64,000 bases of DNA from Amycolatopsis bullii (GTDB lineage Bacteria > Actinomycetota > Actinomycetes > Mycobacteriales > Pseudonocardiaceae). The translations under genes and the position numbers were made by a program. The notes beneath the pieces were generated by a model. That model was not told the DNA's origin. It did not search any database and saw nothing but the letters and a program-made list of their open reading frames with translations. How positions within the stretch are numbered: position 1 is the first letter of the stretch; each line of letters opens with the position of its first letter. The stretch spans positions 124,001 to 188,000 of the forward strand of contig NZ_BNAW01000006.1 of assembly GCF_014654205.1 (NCBI RefSeq), in the 5' to 3' direction. Of this stretch, positions 1 to 9,077 are shown in pieces.

Positions 1-193
1 CGGTGCTCACTGGAGGTGCGTACTCCTTGCGACAGGCGGCGACCGCCCCGAGGAACGTCTCGGACGTCAGTTCCTCGGCGAGCGTGCGGTCACCGCATCG
101 GGACAGCAGGTACCCGTAGACCTCCGGCAGGGCGGTTTCGTACAGCCCGAGCAGCGCGAAGGCCGGGTCCGGTCGTACCCGAGGTTCCGTCAC
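1..193 (-). CDS. ECF-type RNA polymerase sigma factor, N-terminal part (cut by window edge)
   Basis: The reverse strand reads from a GTG at 193 through 64 codons to the window edge without a stop. The visible sequence is a sigma-70 region 2: the helix 'ALPEVYGYLLSRCGD' is followed by 'LAEELTSETFLGAV', the acidic core-binding helix of ECF sigma factors. An ATG just upstream runs into a stop after three codons, so GTG is the only useful start; its ribosome site is weak. The C-terminal DNA-binding region 4 and any cognate anti-sigma gene lie outside the window, so group assignment is not possible. Confidence 0.75.
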   Translation of the reverse strand, partial: MTEPRVRPDPAFALLGLYETALPEVYGYLLSRCGDRTLAEELTSETFLGAVAACRKEYAPPVST

Positions 194-392
194 ACCTTCA
201 TAGTCGTCCGGCGCCCACCTTTTCCGACGGGTGAACTTCGCTTTTTTCCGGCGGCCAGTTGATCCGCACGGTGACAACGTGCTCCCGCCGCTCCCGGCTA
301 CAGCGCGCAATCGCCGCCCGGGACTCGAAAGCGCCCGCGGCCGGGGCAACTCGAAGTGCCACCGGCCGCGTGGTCCGCCTTCCTCTCCGCCG

Positions 393-1817
393 TCACGCCC
401 GCGGGTCCGGCAGCCGGCGCCCGGTGATCGCGACGATCGCCGCCAGCACCGCCACCACGCCGATCACCAGCGCGAACGCTTCACGCGAACCCAGCGAACC
501 CGACAGCGCCGCGTACAGACTCCCCAGCGTCGCCACGCCCAGGGCCAGCGACGTCTGCTGATTGGTCGTCATCACGCCCGACCCCACGCCCGCCAGGTCC
601 GTCGGCACGTGGGACAGCACGATCCGGAACAACGTCGTCATCGCCAGTGCGTTCCCCACACCGATCGCCACCATCGACGGGGCCAGATCGAGGATCGTCA
701 CGTGCGGCCACGCCGACAGCGTCGTGCAGAGCAGCGCCACCATGCCCACCGCCGTGATCGCGCCGCCGATCGGGACGACCTTCGGGCCGTAGCGGGCCAC
801 CAGGCGGCTGCTCAGCATCGACACCGTGAAGTACGCGACCGCCAGCGGGGTCAGCGCGCCACCCGCACCCAGCGGGCCGTAGTGCAGGCCCTCCTGCAGC
901 GTCATCGCGAACACGAACATGAACGAACCGAACGCGCCGAAGAACGGCACCGCCACCATCAGCCCGCGGCGCACGCTCGGCAGCCGCAGCACCGACGGCG
1001 GCAGCAGCGGCGTTCCGCCGAGCCGCTCCAGCCGCCGTTCGACGTGCACGAGCGCGGCCGCCGCGAACGGGAACACCGCCAGCAGCGCGATCGTCCACAC
1101 CGGCCAGCCCAGTGCCCGGCCCTCCATCAGCGGGACCAGCAACGACAGCAGCGTCACGGCCAGCAGCGCGGTGCCCAGCCGGTCGACGCCCAGCGGGTTG
1201 TGCGCGCGGCTCTCCGGCAGCTTGCGGGCCATGACCAGCACCACCAGGCCGATCGGGACGTTCACCAGGAAGATCGGCCGCCAGCCGGTGCCCCACAGGT
1301 CGGCCGCCACCAGCCCGCCGCCGAGGAGCTGGCCGACCACCGTCGAGATGCCGCCCGTCGCGCCGAACAGGCCGAGCGCGCGCGACCGCTGCTCGCCCGA
1401 CGTCGTCGCCTGGATGATCGAGAGCACCTGCGGCAGCAGCAGGGCCGACGCCGCCCCCTGCGCGGCGCGGGCCACCACCAGCGTGCCGGCCGTCGGGGCG
1501 ATTCCGCAGGCCAGGGACGTCAGCGTGAACAGCCAGAGGCCCGCGATGAACAGCCGCCGCCTGCCGAAGGAGTCGCCGAGGCGGCCGCCGACCACCAGCA
1601 GCACCGCGTACGCGATGCCGTAGGCCGCCACCACCAGCTCGAGGGTGGCGGTGGACGCGTGCAGGTCGGCGTCGATCGTCGGCAGCGCGACGTTGACGAT
1701 GAAGAAGTCGATGATCGGCAGTGCCGCCCCCAGCAGCACCGTGACCAGGCCGGCGGGGGTCAGTCCCGGCCGAAGTTGAGCACCGGCCGAGCTCGGCGCA
1801 AGAGAGGTCGTGGTCAT
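393..1817 (-). CDS. MFS drug-exporter family protein (DHA2-like, 14 TM)
   Basis: A 474-residue integral membrane protein of the major facilitator superfamily, probably a proton-coupled efflux pump of the DHA2 type. The N-terminus carries the family pattern 'LLGAALPIIDFFIVNVALPTI', followed by a loop-2 motif A 'GGRLGDSFGRRRLF' and motif C-like glycines near residues 140-150. Length and hydrophobicity fit 14 membrane segments. The ATG at 1817 begins about 100 bp from the divergent MmyB-type regulator, and the shared spacer holds three palindromes, so local regulation of this exporter by that regulator is likely. The substrate cannot be read from sequence. Confidence 0.88.
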   Translation of the reverse strand: MTTTSLAPSSAGAQLRPGLTPAGLVTVLLGAALPIIDFFIVNVALPTIDADLHASTATLELVVAAYGIAYAVLLVVGGRLGDSFGRRRLFIAGLWLFTLTSLACGIAPTAGTLVVARAAQGAASALLLPQVLSIIQATTSGEQRSRALGLFGATGGISTVVGQLLGGGLVAADLWGTGWRPIFLVNVPIGLVVLVMARKLPESRAHNPLGVDRLGTALLAVTLLSLLVPLMEGRALGWPVWTIALLAVFPFAAAALVHVERRLERLGGTPLLPPSVLRLPSVRRGLMVAVPFFGAFGSFMFVFAMTLQEGLHYGPLGAGGALTPLAVAYFTVSMLSSRLVARYGPKVVPIGGAITAVGMVALLCTTLSAWPHVTILDLAPSMVAIGVGNALAMTTLFRIVLSHVPTDLAGVGSGVMTTNQQTSLALGVATLGSLYAALSGSLGSREAFALVIGVVAVLAAIVAITGRRLPDPRA

Positions 1818-1843
1818 GAGTACTACGATCGACCCGCTCGGAA

Positions 1844-1895
1844 CCTGGTACCAGTTGTTGTTTATCCAGGTACCAGTCACTACCTGGTACCAGGT
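1844..1895. promoter_or_regulatory. three operator-like palindromes between divergent exporter and regulator
   Basis: Between the exporter start (1817) and the regulator start (1920) the core GGTACC occurs three times in related contexts: CCTGGTACCAG at 1844-1854, CCAGGTACCAG at 1866-1876 and ACCTGGTACCAGGT (a perfect 14-bp palindrome) at 1882-1895. The centres are 22 and 17 bp apart, close to integral helical turns. The arrangement suggests cooperative binding by the adjacent helix-turn-helix regulator; that binding is inferred. Confidence 0.72.
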
Positions 1896-1919
1896 TCCAC
1901 GGCGTGCCATCCTGGCACC

Positions 1920-2753
1920 ATGACCACCGCCGTCGAATCCGGCCTCCGCCGCCAAGAGCTGGCGCGGTTCCTGCGCAGCCGTCGCGAACGGATCACGCCC
2001 GAGCAGGTCGGCCTGCCGATCGTGGGCCGCCGCCGGACGCCCGGCCTGCGCCGCGAAGAGGTCGCGCAGCTCGCCGGCGTCGGGGTCACCTGGTACACGT
2101 GGCTCGAGCAGGGGCGGGACATCAACGCCTCCGAGCAGGTCCTGCAGGCCATCGCCCGCACCCTGCGGCTCGACCCGCACGAGCACGTCCACCTGTTCCG
2201 CCTGGCCGGGGCACCCGAGCCGGAGGGCGAGAAGGACTGCCAGGTCATCACGCCGGCGATGGAGCTCATGCTCCGGAAGCTGGAGCCGTACCCGGTCGCG
2301 ATCCGCAACGCCCGCTGCGACCTGCTCGGCTACAACCGCGGCTACACCTGGCTGATGGGCGACGTCGACGCCATCCCGTTCGGCGACCGGAACACCCTGG
2401 TCCAGTGCCTGCTCAACCCGGAGTGGCGCAAGCGGATGCTCGACTGGGACGCCAACATCCCGCGCGTGATCGCCTCCTTCCGCGCGGCGATGGCCGACCA
2501 CGTCGCCGAGCCCGCGTGGAAGCAGCTGGTCAAGCGCCTCAAGGCCGAGTCGCCGCTGTTCGCCGAGCTGTGGCCGCACCACGACGTCAACTCGGAGCCG
2601 ATCCGCACCAAGCGGTACCTGCACCCGGACGTCGGGCTGCTGCAGTTCAACTTCACCTACCTCTACTACGGCCGCCGCTCCGAGATCACCATGTCGACCT
2701 ACACCCCGGCCGACGAAGAAACGGCGGCGAAGCTGCCGCTCATGTTCGACTGA
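1920..2753 (+). CDS. helix-turn-helix transcriptional regulator with MmyB-like ligand domain
   Basis: A 277-residue cytoplasmic regulator. Residues about 10-85 form an XRE-type helix-turn-helix ('RRTPGLRREEVAQLAGVGVTWY' region with 'LEQGRDINASEQVLQAIARTLRLD'), and residues about 105-270 match the MmyB-like ligand-binding domain that follows this HTH in many actinobacterial regulators of exporters ('RNARCDLLGYNRGYTWLMGD', 'LHPDVGLLQFNFTYLYYG'). The frame stays open far upstream, but the ATG at 1920 starts exactly at the conserved N-terminus, and everything 5' of it is antisense to the exporter. It is divergent from the MFS gene and is expected to control it through the palindromes in the shared spacer. 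MmyB domains bind fatty acids or similar hydrophobic ligands in characterised members; the ligand here is unknown. Confidence 0.88.
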   Translation: MTTAVESGLRRQELARFLRSRRERITPEQVGLPIVGRRRTPGLRREEVAQLAGVGVTWYTWLEQGRDINASEQVLQAIARTLRLDPHEHVHLFRLAGAPEPEGEKDCQVITPAMELMLRKLEPYPVAIRNARCDLLGYNRGYTWLMGDVDAIPFGDRNTLVQCLLNPEWRKRMLDWDANIPRVIASFRAAMADHVAEPAWKQLVKRLKAESPLFAELWPHHDVNSEPIRTKRYLHPDVGLLQFNFTYLYYGRRSEITMSTYTPADEETAAKLPLMFD

Positions 2754-2820
2754 CGACGTACGCCCGCGGGCCGCTCCGGGACGGACGCGCCGCGGCCGGG
2801 CGACCGGTAGTTTTCGCGGC

Positions 2821-3927
2821 ATGAGATGGCCGCCGTGGGTGGGGCGCGTGGTGCGCACCGCCGTCGTCACCGCATTCGTGCTCGGGGCGACGAGCGGTGC
2901 TTCGCGCTGGCAGCCCGGTGCGGCCCCGATGACCCCGCTCGCGGTGGCGTGGCTCGCCGCCACCGGGCTGACCCTGCTGCTCGTCCACCGCTTCCCGCTG
3001 ACGCTCTTCCTGGTCACGGCCGCCTCCGCGTTCGGCTACTACGCCTCCGGCCTGCCCGGCGGGCCGGTCATCCTGGTACCGACCATCGCGTTGTTCGTCC
3101 TCACCCGGCAGCGCGGGCCCCTCACCGCGGGCAGCACCGGCGCCGGCGCGCTCGCCGCGGCCTACCTCGTCCACATCGTCCTGACCAGGTCGTTCGCGCT
3201 GGACTTCGGCGCCGGGTTCGTCGTTGTCTGGCTGGTCGCGGTGGTCGGGATCGGCACCGCCGTCCGGTACCAGCTCGACGCGCTCGCCGCCCGCCGCGAG
3301 CAGGCCGACGAGCACCGGCACCGGCTCGCCGAACAGGAGCGCCTGCGGATCGCCCGGGAGGTCCACGACGTCGTCGCGCACAGCCTGGCGATGATCAACG
3401 TCCAGGCGGGCGTCGCCGCGCACGTCGCCGACCGGCGGCCCGAGCAGGCCAAGGAGGCATTGCTCAACATCAAGGCGGCCAGCGCGTCCGCGCTCAAGGA
3501 CCTGCGCGCGACCCTGGCCGTGCTGCGGTCCGGGGAAGACAAAGCGCCCGCGCCGAGCCTCGCCCAGGCCGCCGAACTGCTGGACCACGCCCGCGACGCC
3601 GGGCTCACGGTCGAGGTCCACGGCGCCCCCGGCGACCTCCCGGCCCCGGTCGACGCGGCCGCCTACCGGATCCTGCAGGAGTCGCTGACCAACGTCGTCC
3701 GGCACGCTGACCAGCCGAACCGCGTGGACGTGCGGTTCGAGCGACAAGCGGGAGCCGTCACGCTGCGGGTGCGCGACGACGGCCGCGGCACCGCCCAGCC
3801 GAACCCGGGCCACGGCCTCCGGGGCATGGCCGAACGCGCCGCGGCGCTCGGCGGCCGGTGCACCGCCGGGCCGGTCGACGGCGGTTTCGAAGTGTGCGTC
3901 GAGCTACCGATCGAGGGGGAAGCATGA
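2821..3927 (+). CDS. two-component sensor histidine kinase (NarL-system, HisKA_3)
   Basis: A 368-residue membrane sensor kinase. Residues 1-150 contain four to six hydrophobic segments; a short coiled linker (about 150-175) leads into the dimerisation/phosphoacceptor helix with H182 in 'REVHDVVAHSL', the HisKA_3 signature. The ATPase domain shows the N box around N291 ('LQESLTNVVRHAD'), 'DDGRG' at 319-323 and 'GHGLRGM' at 330-336. The ATG of the following regulator overlaps the stop codon (ATGA), so the pair is co-translated. No extracellular sensor domain is visible, so the stimulus is probably sensed in the membrane. The input and target genes are unknown. Confidence 0.93.
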   Translation: MRWPPWVGRVVRTAVVTAFVLGATSGASRWQPGAAPMTPLAVAWLAATGLTLLLVHRFPLTLFLVTAASAFGYYASGLPGGPVILVPTIALFVLTRQRGPLTAGSTGAGALAAAYLVHIVLTRSFALDFGAGFVVVWLVAVVGIGTAVRYQLDALAARREQADEHRHRLAEQERLRIAREVHDVVAHSLAMINVQAGVAAHVADRRPEQAKEALLNIKAASASALKDLRATLAVLRSGEDKAPAPSLAQAAELLDHARDAGLTVEVHGAPGDLPAPVDAAAYRILQESLTNVVRHADQPNRVDVRFERQAGAVTLRVRDDGRGTAQPNPGHGLRGMAERAAALGGRCTAGPVDGGFEVCVELPIEGEA

Positions 3928-4592
3928 TCCGCGTCCTGCTGGCCGACGACCAGGTCCTGGTCCGCGCCGGATTCCGCGTGCTGCTGGAGACCGAAGACGG
4001 CTTCGAGGTCGTCGGCGAGGCCGGCGACGGCGAGCAGGCGGTCGCCGGAGCGATCGAGCACCACCCCGACATCGTCGTGATGGACGTCCGCATGCCCGGC
4101 GTCGACGGCCTGGAAGCGACCCGGCGGATCACCGCGAACCCGGACCTCGCCGGGACGAAGGTGCTGGTCCTGACCACCTTCGACGTCGACGAGTACGTCT
4201 ACGAAGCCCTGCGCGCGGGCGCCAGCGGGTTCCTGCTGAAGGACACCGAGCCGGTCGAGCTGCTGCGCGCGCTGCGGGTCGTCGCGAGCGGGGAAGCGCT
4301 GCTGGCCCCGACGGTCACCCGGCGGCTGATCCAGGAGTTCGTCGGGCGCCCGGAGAACCGGCGCATCGACACCAGCGCCGTCCGCGAGATCACCGACCGT
4401 GAGCGCGAGGTGCTCGGCCTGGTCGCGGGCGGGATGTCGAACGACGAAATCGCCGCCCACCTGGTGATCTCGACGGCCACGGCCCGCACCCACGTCAGCC
4501 GCATCATGACGAAGATCGGCGCGCGCGACCGCGCCCAGCTGGTGGTGCTGGCCTACGAGTCCGGGCTGGTCACACCGCGTCGCCCCGCCTGA
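3924..4592 (+). CDS. NarL/FixJ-family response regulator
   Basis: A 222-residue response regulator. The receiver domain has the acidic pair D8/D9, the phosphoacceptor D54 in 'IVVMDVRMPG', and the conserved Lys in 'GFLLKD'. The C-terminal LuxR-type helix-turn-helix spans about 150-215 ('ITDREREVLGLVAGG...NDEIAAHLVIS...HVSRIMTKI'). It begins at an ATG overlapping the stop of the upstream kinase, which is its obvious partner. Its 3' end overlaps the end of a tiny convergent ORF at 4570-4665. Confidence 0.94.
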   Translation: MIRVLLADDQVLVRAGFRVLLETEDGFEVVGEAGDGEQAVAGAIEHHPDIVVMDVRMPGVDGLEATRRITANPDLAGTKVLVLTTFDVDEYVYEALRAGASGFLLKDTEPVELLRALRVVASGEALLAPTVTRRLIQEFVGRPENRRIDTSAVREITDREREVLGLVAGGMSNDEIAAHLVISTATARTHVSRIMTKIGARDRAQLVVLAYESGLVTPRRPA

Positions 4593-4665
4593 CCCGGCGC
4601 ACCACGCGGACCGCCCGCACCAGGAACACCACGGCGAGGACGCCGACCAGGCAGATCCAGATCAC
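4570..4665 (-). CDS. 31-residue single-pass membrane microprotein (hypothetical)
   Basis: The reverse strand has a GTG at 4665 preceded at a good distance by GGAGAGGAGG, a very strong Shine-Dalgarno, and encodes 31 residues ending at TGA 4570-4572. The product is one hydrophobic helix, '[18 protein letters not shown]', followed by an Arg-rich tail, the usual pattern of a membrane microprotein with a cytoplasmic C-terminus. It overlaps the end of the response-regulator gene tail to tail. The ribosome site and the helix/positive-tail layout argue that it is real; family membership is unknown. Confidence 0.5.
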   Translation of the reverse strand: MIWICLVGVLAVVFLVRAVRVVRRVRRGDAV

Positions 4666-4796
4666 GGCGCCTCCTCTCCCGGCCGATGCTCTGCTCAGTG
4701 GGCGTCCGGGAGGGGGATGGCGTTCACCGACACGGCGGAAGTCACACCTTCGGGCTAACCTGCTCGCCCGTGTCTTCCCCCGGCTATCCTCAGCGG

Positions 4797-5792
4797 GTGC
4801 GTCGTGCGTTGATCACCGGGATCACCGGTCAGGATGGCCAATACCTCGCCGAGCTGCTCCACGAGAAGCAGTACGAGGTCTTCGGCCTGGTCAAGGGGCA
4901 GAACAACCCCCGGATCGACACGATCCGCACGGAGTACCCGTACGTCGAGATCGTCGAGGGCGACCTGCAGGACCTGTCGAGCCTGGTCGGCGTCCTGGAG
5001 CAGGTGCAGCCGGACGAGGTGTACAACCTCGGCGCGATCTCCTTCGTCGCCTTGAGCTTCAAGCAGGCCGAGCTCACCGCGAACGTCACCGGGCTCGGCG
5101 TGCTGCGGCTGCTCGAAGCCGTCCGGATGGTCGGCGGCAGCCAGAACAACCAGATCCGCTTCTACCAGGCCTCGAGCTCCGAGATGTTCGGCAAGGTCCG
5201 CGAGTCGCCGCAGACCGAGGCCACGCCCTTCTACCCCCGCTCGCCCTACGGCGTCGCGAAGGTGTTCGGGCACGACATCACCGTGAACTACCGCGACAGC
5301 TACGGCCTGTTCGCCTGCTCGGGCATCCTGTTCAACCACGAAAGCCCGCGCCGGGGCATGGAGTTCGTCACCCGCAAGGTGACCAACGCCGTCGCGCGGA
5401 TCAAGCTGGGGCTGCAGGAAAAGCTGGTGCTGGGCAACCTCGACCCGCGCCGCGACTGGGGCTTCGCCGGCGACTACGTCCGCGCCATGTGGCAGATGCT
5501 GCAGCAGGACTCGCCGCAGGACTACGTCGTCGCGACGGGCCGCACGCACAGCGTCCGCAACTTCGTCGACCTCGCCTTCAAGCACGCCGGCATCGACGAC
5601 TGGGAGCGGTTCGTCGAGCAGGACCCGCGGTTCTTCCGGCCCGCCGAGGTCGACCTCCTGGTCGGCGACGCGACCAAGGCCCACACCGAGCTGGGGTGGA
5701 AGCCGGAGGTCGGGTTCGAAGACCTCGTCGCCATGATGGTCGACCACGACCTGCGGCTCGAAGCCAGGAAGGCCGGGATCTCGCTGCCGTGA
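4797..5792 (+). CDS. gmd: GDP-mannose 4,6-dehydratase
   Basis: This extended short-chain dehydrogenase of 331 residues converts GDP-D-mannose to GDP-4-keto-6-deoxy-D-mannose, the branch point to rhamnose-, fucose- and perosamine-type sugars. It has the nucleotide-binding 'GITGQDG' near the N-terminus, the family block '[11 protein letters not shown]', the catalytic YxxxK in 'YGVAK', and 'NHESPRRG' and '[10 protein letters not shown]' typical of Gmd. Start choice: GTG at 4797 puts the Rossmann strand at the N-terminus as in homologues; GTG at 4770 in the same frame is an alternative, and neither has a clear ribosome site. It overlaps the FkbM gene by a GTGA junction. No GDP-4-keto-6-deoxymannose reductase or epimerase is in the window, so the final sugar is undetermined. 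Confidence 0.93.
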   Translation: MRRALITGITGQDGQYLAELLHEKQYEVFGLVKGQNNPRIDTIRTEYPYVEIVEGDLQDLSSLVGVLEQVQPDEVYNLGAISFVALSFKQAELTANVTGLGVLRLLEAVRMVGGSQNNQIRFYQASSSEMFGKVRESPQTEATPFYPRSPYGVAKVFGHDITVNYRDSYGLFACSGILFNHESPRRGMEFVTRKVTNAVARIKLGLQEKLVLGNLDPRRDWGFAGDYVRAMWQMLQQDSPQDYVVATGRTHSVRNFVDLAFKHAGIDDWERFVEQDPRFFRPAEVDLLVGDATKAHTELGWKPEVGFEDLVAMMVDHDLRLEARKAGISLP

Positions 5793-6703
5793 TCTCCTAC
5801 GCGCAGAACGCGGAGGACGTCGTCCTCGCCCGCGTTTTCGCCGGTCAGGCCACCGGCCGCTACGTCGACCTCGGTGCCGGGTACCCGACGCTGGACTCGG
5901 TCACCAAGCACTTCTACGACCTGGGCTGGCGCGGGATCAACGTCGAGCCGGAACCGACGCTGGCCGCCGAGCTCGACCGCGCCCGCCCCGAAGACGTCAA
6001 CCTGCGGGTCGCCGTCGGAGCGAAGCCGGGGACGACCGTGCTGCACGCGGTCGACGGCCAGTGGGGCCGGGCGACGATCGACGACTCGCTCGCCGCGCAG
6101 TACCGCGAGGACTGGGCGGTCCGGGACATCGAGGTACCGGTCGTGACCCTGGCCGCGCTCCTCGACGAGCACCCCGGGCCGGTCGACTTCCTCAAGATCG
6201 ACGTCGAGGGTGCCGAGCGCGCGGTGATCGAGGGCGCGGACTGGACCCGGCACCGGCCGCGGGTCCTGCTCGTCGAGGCGACCGAACCGGGCTCGCCGAA
6301 GCCGGCCCACCACGGGTGGGAGCCGATGCTGCTCGACGCGGGTTACCGCTGCGCGCTCTTCGACGGGCTGAACCGCTTCTACGCCCAGTCGGGCGACGCG
6401 GACGCGCTGACGGCCCTGTCGGCTCCCGCCAACGTCTTCGACGACTACGAGCCGCACGCGGTGGTCCTCCTGCGGGAGGAAACCCGGCAGAGCCGTCCCG
6501 CCGAAGTCGCCTACATCCGGCGGCTCGAGGCAGCCGTCAAGACGGCCGAAGAGGGGCGCGCCGAGCTGGGCGAGCAGCTCGAGGACCACCGGCGGCAGCT
6601 GGAGCAGGCCCGGCGCCAGGCGGAGGAGACCCGCCGTCGGTCGGCGGCGCTGGAACACCGCGTCGCCGAACTGGAGGCCCAGCTCGACGCGCGGCGTTCC
6701 TGA
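5789..6703 (+). CDS. FkbM-family SAM methyltransferase with C-terminal coiled coil
   Basis: A 304-residue protein. Residues about 1-215 form an FkbM-type methyltransferase: '[15 protein letters not shown]' at the N-terminus, SAM motif I 'YVDLGAGYP', an acidic ribose-binding 'NVEPEP', and '[12 protein letters not shown]', the family signature. FkbM enzymes O-methylate sugars and polyketides. Residues about 235-304 are a highly charged heptad-like coiled coil ('[20 protein letters not shown]') that is not part of the enzyme fold and may mediate assembly with the other coiled-coil protein of the locus at 9074-10210. Translation is coupled to gmd by the GTGA overlap, so the acceptor is probably a deoxysugar-containing glycan. 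Confidence 0.85.
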   Translation: MISYAQNAEDVVLARVFAGQATGRYVDLGAGYPTLDSVTKHFYDLGWRGINVEPEPTLAAELDRARPEDVNLRVAVGAKPGTTVLHAVDGQWGRATIDDSLAAQYREDWAVRDIEVPVVTLAALLDEHPGPVDFLKIDVEGAERAVIEGADWTRHRPRVLLVEATEPGSPKPAHHGWEPMLLDAGYRCALFDGLNRFYAQSGDADALTALSAPANVFDDYEPHAVVLLREETRQSRPAEVAYIRRLEAAVKTAEEGRAELGEQLEDHRRQLEQARRQAEETRRRSAALEHRVAELEAQLDARRS

Positions 6704-6707
6704 CGCT

Positions 6708-9077
6708 TCAGCTCCGCACCTTCACCGGCACGCCGTCGCGGGCCAGCTGGGCCAGCCGCTCGGTCATGATCCGCCCGACCGCCGCCGGGCTGCACCAGTC
6801 CCGGATCGCCTCGATGGCCTTCGCGCCCATTTCGGCGCGCAGCCGCGGGCTCGCGGCCAGCTTCCGCAGCCAGCGCGCGGCCTGGTCGATGTCCGGCTCG
6901 GCCCACAGCTGGCCGACGGTGTACCAGTCGCCGAACTCGGCGCCGAACCGGTGGTCGTGCTTCGAGATCGGGCGGACGTCGTAGCCGACCACCGCGGCCG
7001 AGCCCGGCGGCATGAAGTCGATGTTGCCGCCGAAACCGGTGGCCACCACCGCCTTGCCCATGGCCATCGCCTCGGCCATCCCGAGCCCGAACCCTTCCGA
7101 CCGGTGCAGTGACGTGTAGACGTCGCAGGTCGCCAGGAGCGTGTCCATGTCGTCGCGGGACATCTCGCGGCGCAGCAGGGTCCCGTTGACCGAGGCGACG
7201 GCCGCGCCCAACACGGTGTCCAGCTCGGGGAAGCGTTCCAGGTTGTTGGCCTTGAGCACCAGATGGGCCTTCGTGCCGCGATCTTCGGCCGGGAACGCCC
7301 GGCGGAAGGCCTCGATCACCGCCCACGGGTTCTTCCGGGCGTCGCTGGACGACGCGCTGAAGGTGAACAGCACGATCAGGCCGGTCTCGGGCAGGTCGAA
7401 CTTCGCCCGGTTCCCGGCGATCGCCGGCGCCTGCGGGACCACGCTCGGCACGACGGTGATCGGAATGTCCGTCACCGTCCGGAAGGAGTCCGAGACGAAC
7501 GACGAGAGCACCCACAGCTCGTCGATCCCCGGCAGGTGGGGCATCGCGTGCACCGGGGGTTCCGGCAGTTCCCACGCCCACAGGCCGATCGTGTAGCGGT
7601 CGAGGGCGTGCTCCGGGATCAGCTGCCACTCGTTGACGTTGACGATCCACAGGTCGACGTCGAACTCCTTGCCGCGGCGCAGCGCGGCGATGTCCGGCGG
7701 GACCGGGATCGACCGGTAGGGCGCCTGGCTGTTGAACTCGGTGAAGGTGAGGTTCGCACCGGCCGCGGCGAGGGCCTGGACGTGGCGGCGAGCGGACTCC
7801 GAAAGGCCGGTGGTGGCCCGGACGTCGGCGAAGACGTTCACCCCGGGGCGCCGGACCACGGGCACCGGTGCCACGACACCGTGTCCCGCCTCGATCGCCG
7901 CGGCGTAGCCCTGTGCGGCGATCGACCAGGTCGCGTTCTCCCGCACCCACTCGCGCGCGAGCTTCCCGGCCGCGCGCAGCTCCTCCGGCCACAGCACCGC
8001 CCGCTCGAGCAGCCGGTACAGTTCCGCGGCTTCACCGGCCGGTTCGGTCGGCACCGTCCAGCAGAACGACGCGTCGAAGTGGCGGTGCTGCGGCAGGTCG
8101 CTGGTGAGCACGACGCGGCCGGCGCCGAACGCCCGCATCATCGTGCCGCTGGTCTCACCCGCGGTCGGCCAGCGCAGGCTGAGCACGGCGTCCGAGGCCA
8201 GCACCAGGTCGTCGAACCGGGACTCCGCCGGCGACAGTTCGAAGTGGACGGACTGGGCGAAGCCGCTCCGGTCGATGGTTTCCCGCAGCTGGGCCGGCAG
8301 TGACGGCACCCCGGCGTGCCCGGCGATCAGCAGCCGCGCGTTCGGCCAGCGGCGGCGCAGCTCGACGAAGGCCAGCACCGCCGCGGTGACCCGCTTGTGC
8401 TCGGCGAGGCTGCCGAAGACCCCGAAGACGACCTGGTCGTCGGTCCACCCCAGCGCCGACCGGATCGGCCCGCGGCGGGCTTCGTCGAGCAGGTTCGCGC
8501 CGTGCGGCACCGCGTGCACCGGAACACCCGGATAGCGGGCCCGCAGGAACTCCGCCGTGTGCGGGTCGTGCACGAGCACCCCGCGGCTGCCGGTGACGAG
8601 CCGGCGTTCCATGGTCAGCGTCGCGTGGTCGAGGGTCTTGACGCCGTCGACCTCGATGGCCGGCAGGCCGTGGAGCAGGGCCGGATCGTGGGAGTGCCCC
8701 CAGATCGGGCCGTGTGCGTACCGGACCTCCCGGCGGAACTCGTCCGTGCCGACCCCGCCCGCCAGCCCGGCGTGGAGGTCGAGCAGCGACGGGTCGTGGA
8801 GCACGACGAGGCCCGGCCGCGCCACGGCTCGGCGGTGGATCCAGGCGTGGACCCCGGCGTGGTTGCCGATCTGGTAGACCGGCAGCCCGCCGGCCTCCTC
8901 GTCCGGGCTCAGCAGGGGAACCCCGCCGGGGGCCCGGGCCGTCGCCGGGGACTCGGTCACGGCGGCGACGTCGGTCAGTTCGGCCAGTGCTTCGAGCAGG
9001 TGGTGGCTGTAGTCCGCGATGCCGCTGGTCTGCGGCGGCAGCGGCGTCCACAGCACGGCGCGATGGCTGGCTTTCAT
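6708..9077 (-). CDS. two-domain glycosyltransferase (GT4 + GT4 fusion)
   Basis: A 789-residue cytoplasmic protein with two GT-B glycosyltransferase modules. The first (about 1-390) starts with 'TPLPPQTSGIADYSHHLLEAL', a Gly-rich acceptor loop typical of GT4, and includes 'GVFGSLAEHKR' and 'LSLRWPTAGETSGTMMRAFGAG'. The second (about 405-789) has 'RATTGLSESARRHVQAL', 'TIGLWAWELPE', 'RKNPWAVIEAFRRAFP' and the donor-site block 'SLHRSEGFGLGMAEAMAMG'. The second module resembles the C-terminal half of the glycosyltransferase at 11509-13893. The start at 9077 overlaps the stop of the upstream methyltransferase (ATGA). It should add two successive sugars, or act processively, on a surface glycan; donors and linkages cannot be inferred. 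Confidence 0.85.
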   Translation of the reverse strand: MKASHRAVLWTPLPPQTSGIADYSHHLLEALAELTDVAAVTESPATARAPGGVPLLSPDEEAGGLPVYQIGNHAGVHAWIHRRAVARPGLVVLHDPSLLDLHAGLAGGVGTDEFRREVRYAHGPIWGHSHDPALLHGLPAIEVDGVKTLDHATLTMERRLVTGSRGVLVHDPHTAEFLRARYPGVPVHAVPHGANLLDEARRGPIRSALGWTDDQVVFGVFGSLAEHKRVTAAVLAFVELRRRWPNARLLIAGHAGVPSLPAQLRETIDRSGFAQSVHFELSPAESRFDDLVLASDAVLSLRWPTAGETSGTMMRAFGAGRVVLTSDLPQHRHFDASFCWTVPTEPAGEAAELYRLLERAVLWPEELRAAGKLAREWVRENATWSIAAQGYAAAIEAGHGVVAPVPVVRRPGVNVFADVRATTGLSESARRHVQALAAAGANLTFTEFNSQAPYRSIPVPPDIAALRRGKEFDVDLWIVNVNEWQLIPEHALDRYTIGLWAWELPEPPVHAMPHLPGIDELWVLSSFVSDSFRTVTDIPITVVPSVVPQAPAIAGNRAKFDLPETGLIVLFTFSASSSDARKNPWAVIEAFRRAFPAEDRGTKAHLVLKANNLERFPELDTVLGAAVASVNGTLLRREMSRDDMDTLLATCDVYTSLHRSEGFGLGMAEAMAMGKAVVATGFGGNIDFMPPGSAAVVGYDVRPISKHDHRFGAEFGDWYTVGQLWAEPDIDQAARWLRKLAASPRLRAEMGAKAIEAIRDWCSPAAVGRIMTERLAQLARDGVPVKVRS

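Noticed and set aside
231..1919. In-frame 5' extension of the MmyB-type regulator
   Set aside because: The extension is low-complexity Arg/His/Gln sequence antisense to the MFS gene; the family N-terminus starts at 1920.
5788..5788. Horizontal acquisition of the glycan locus
   Set aside because: Codon usage and GC content look the same as in flanking genes by eye, and there are no integrase, IS or att-like sequences at its borders, so transfer is not supported from this window.
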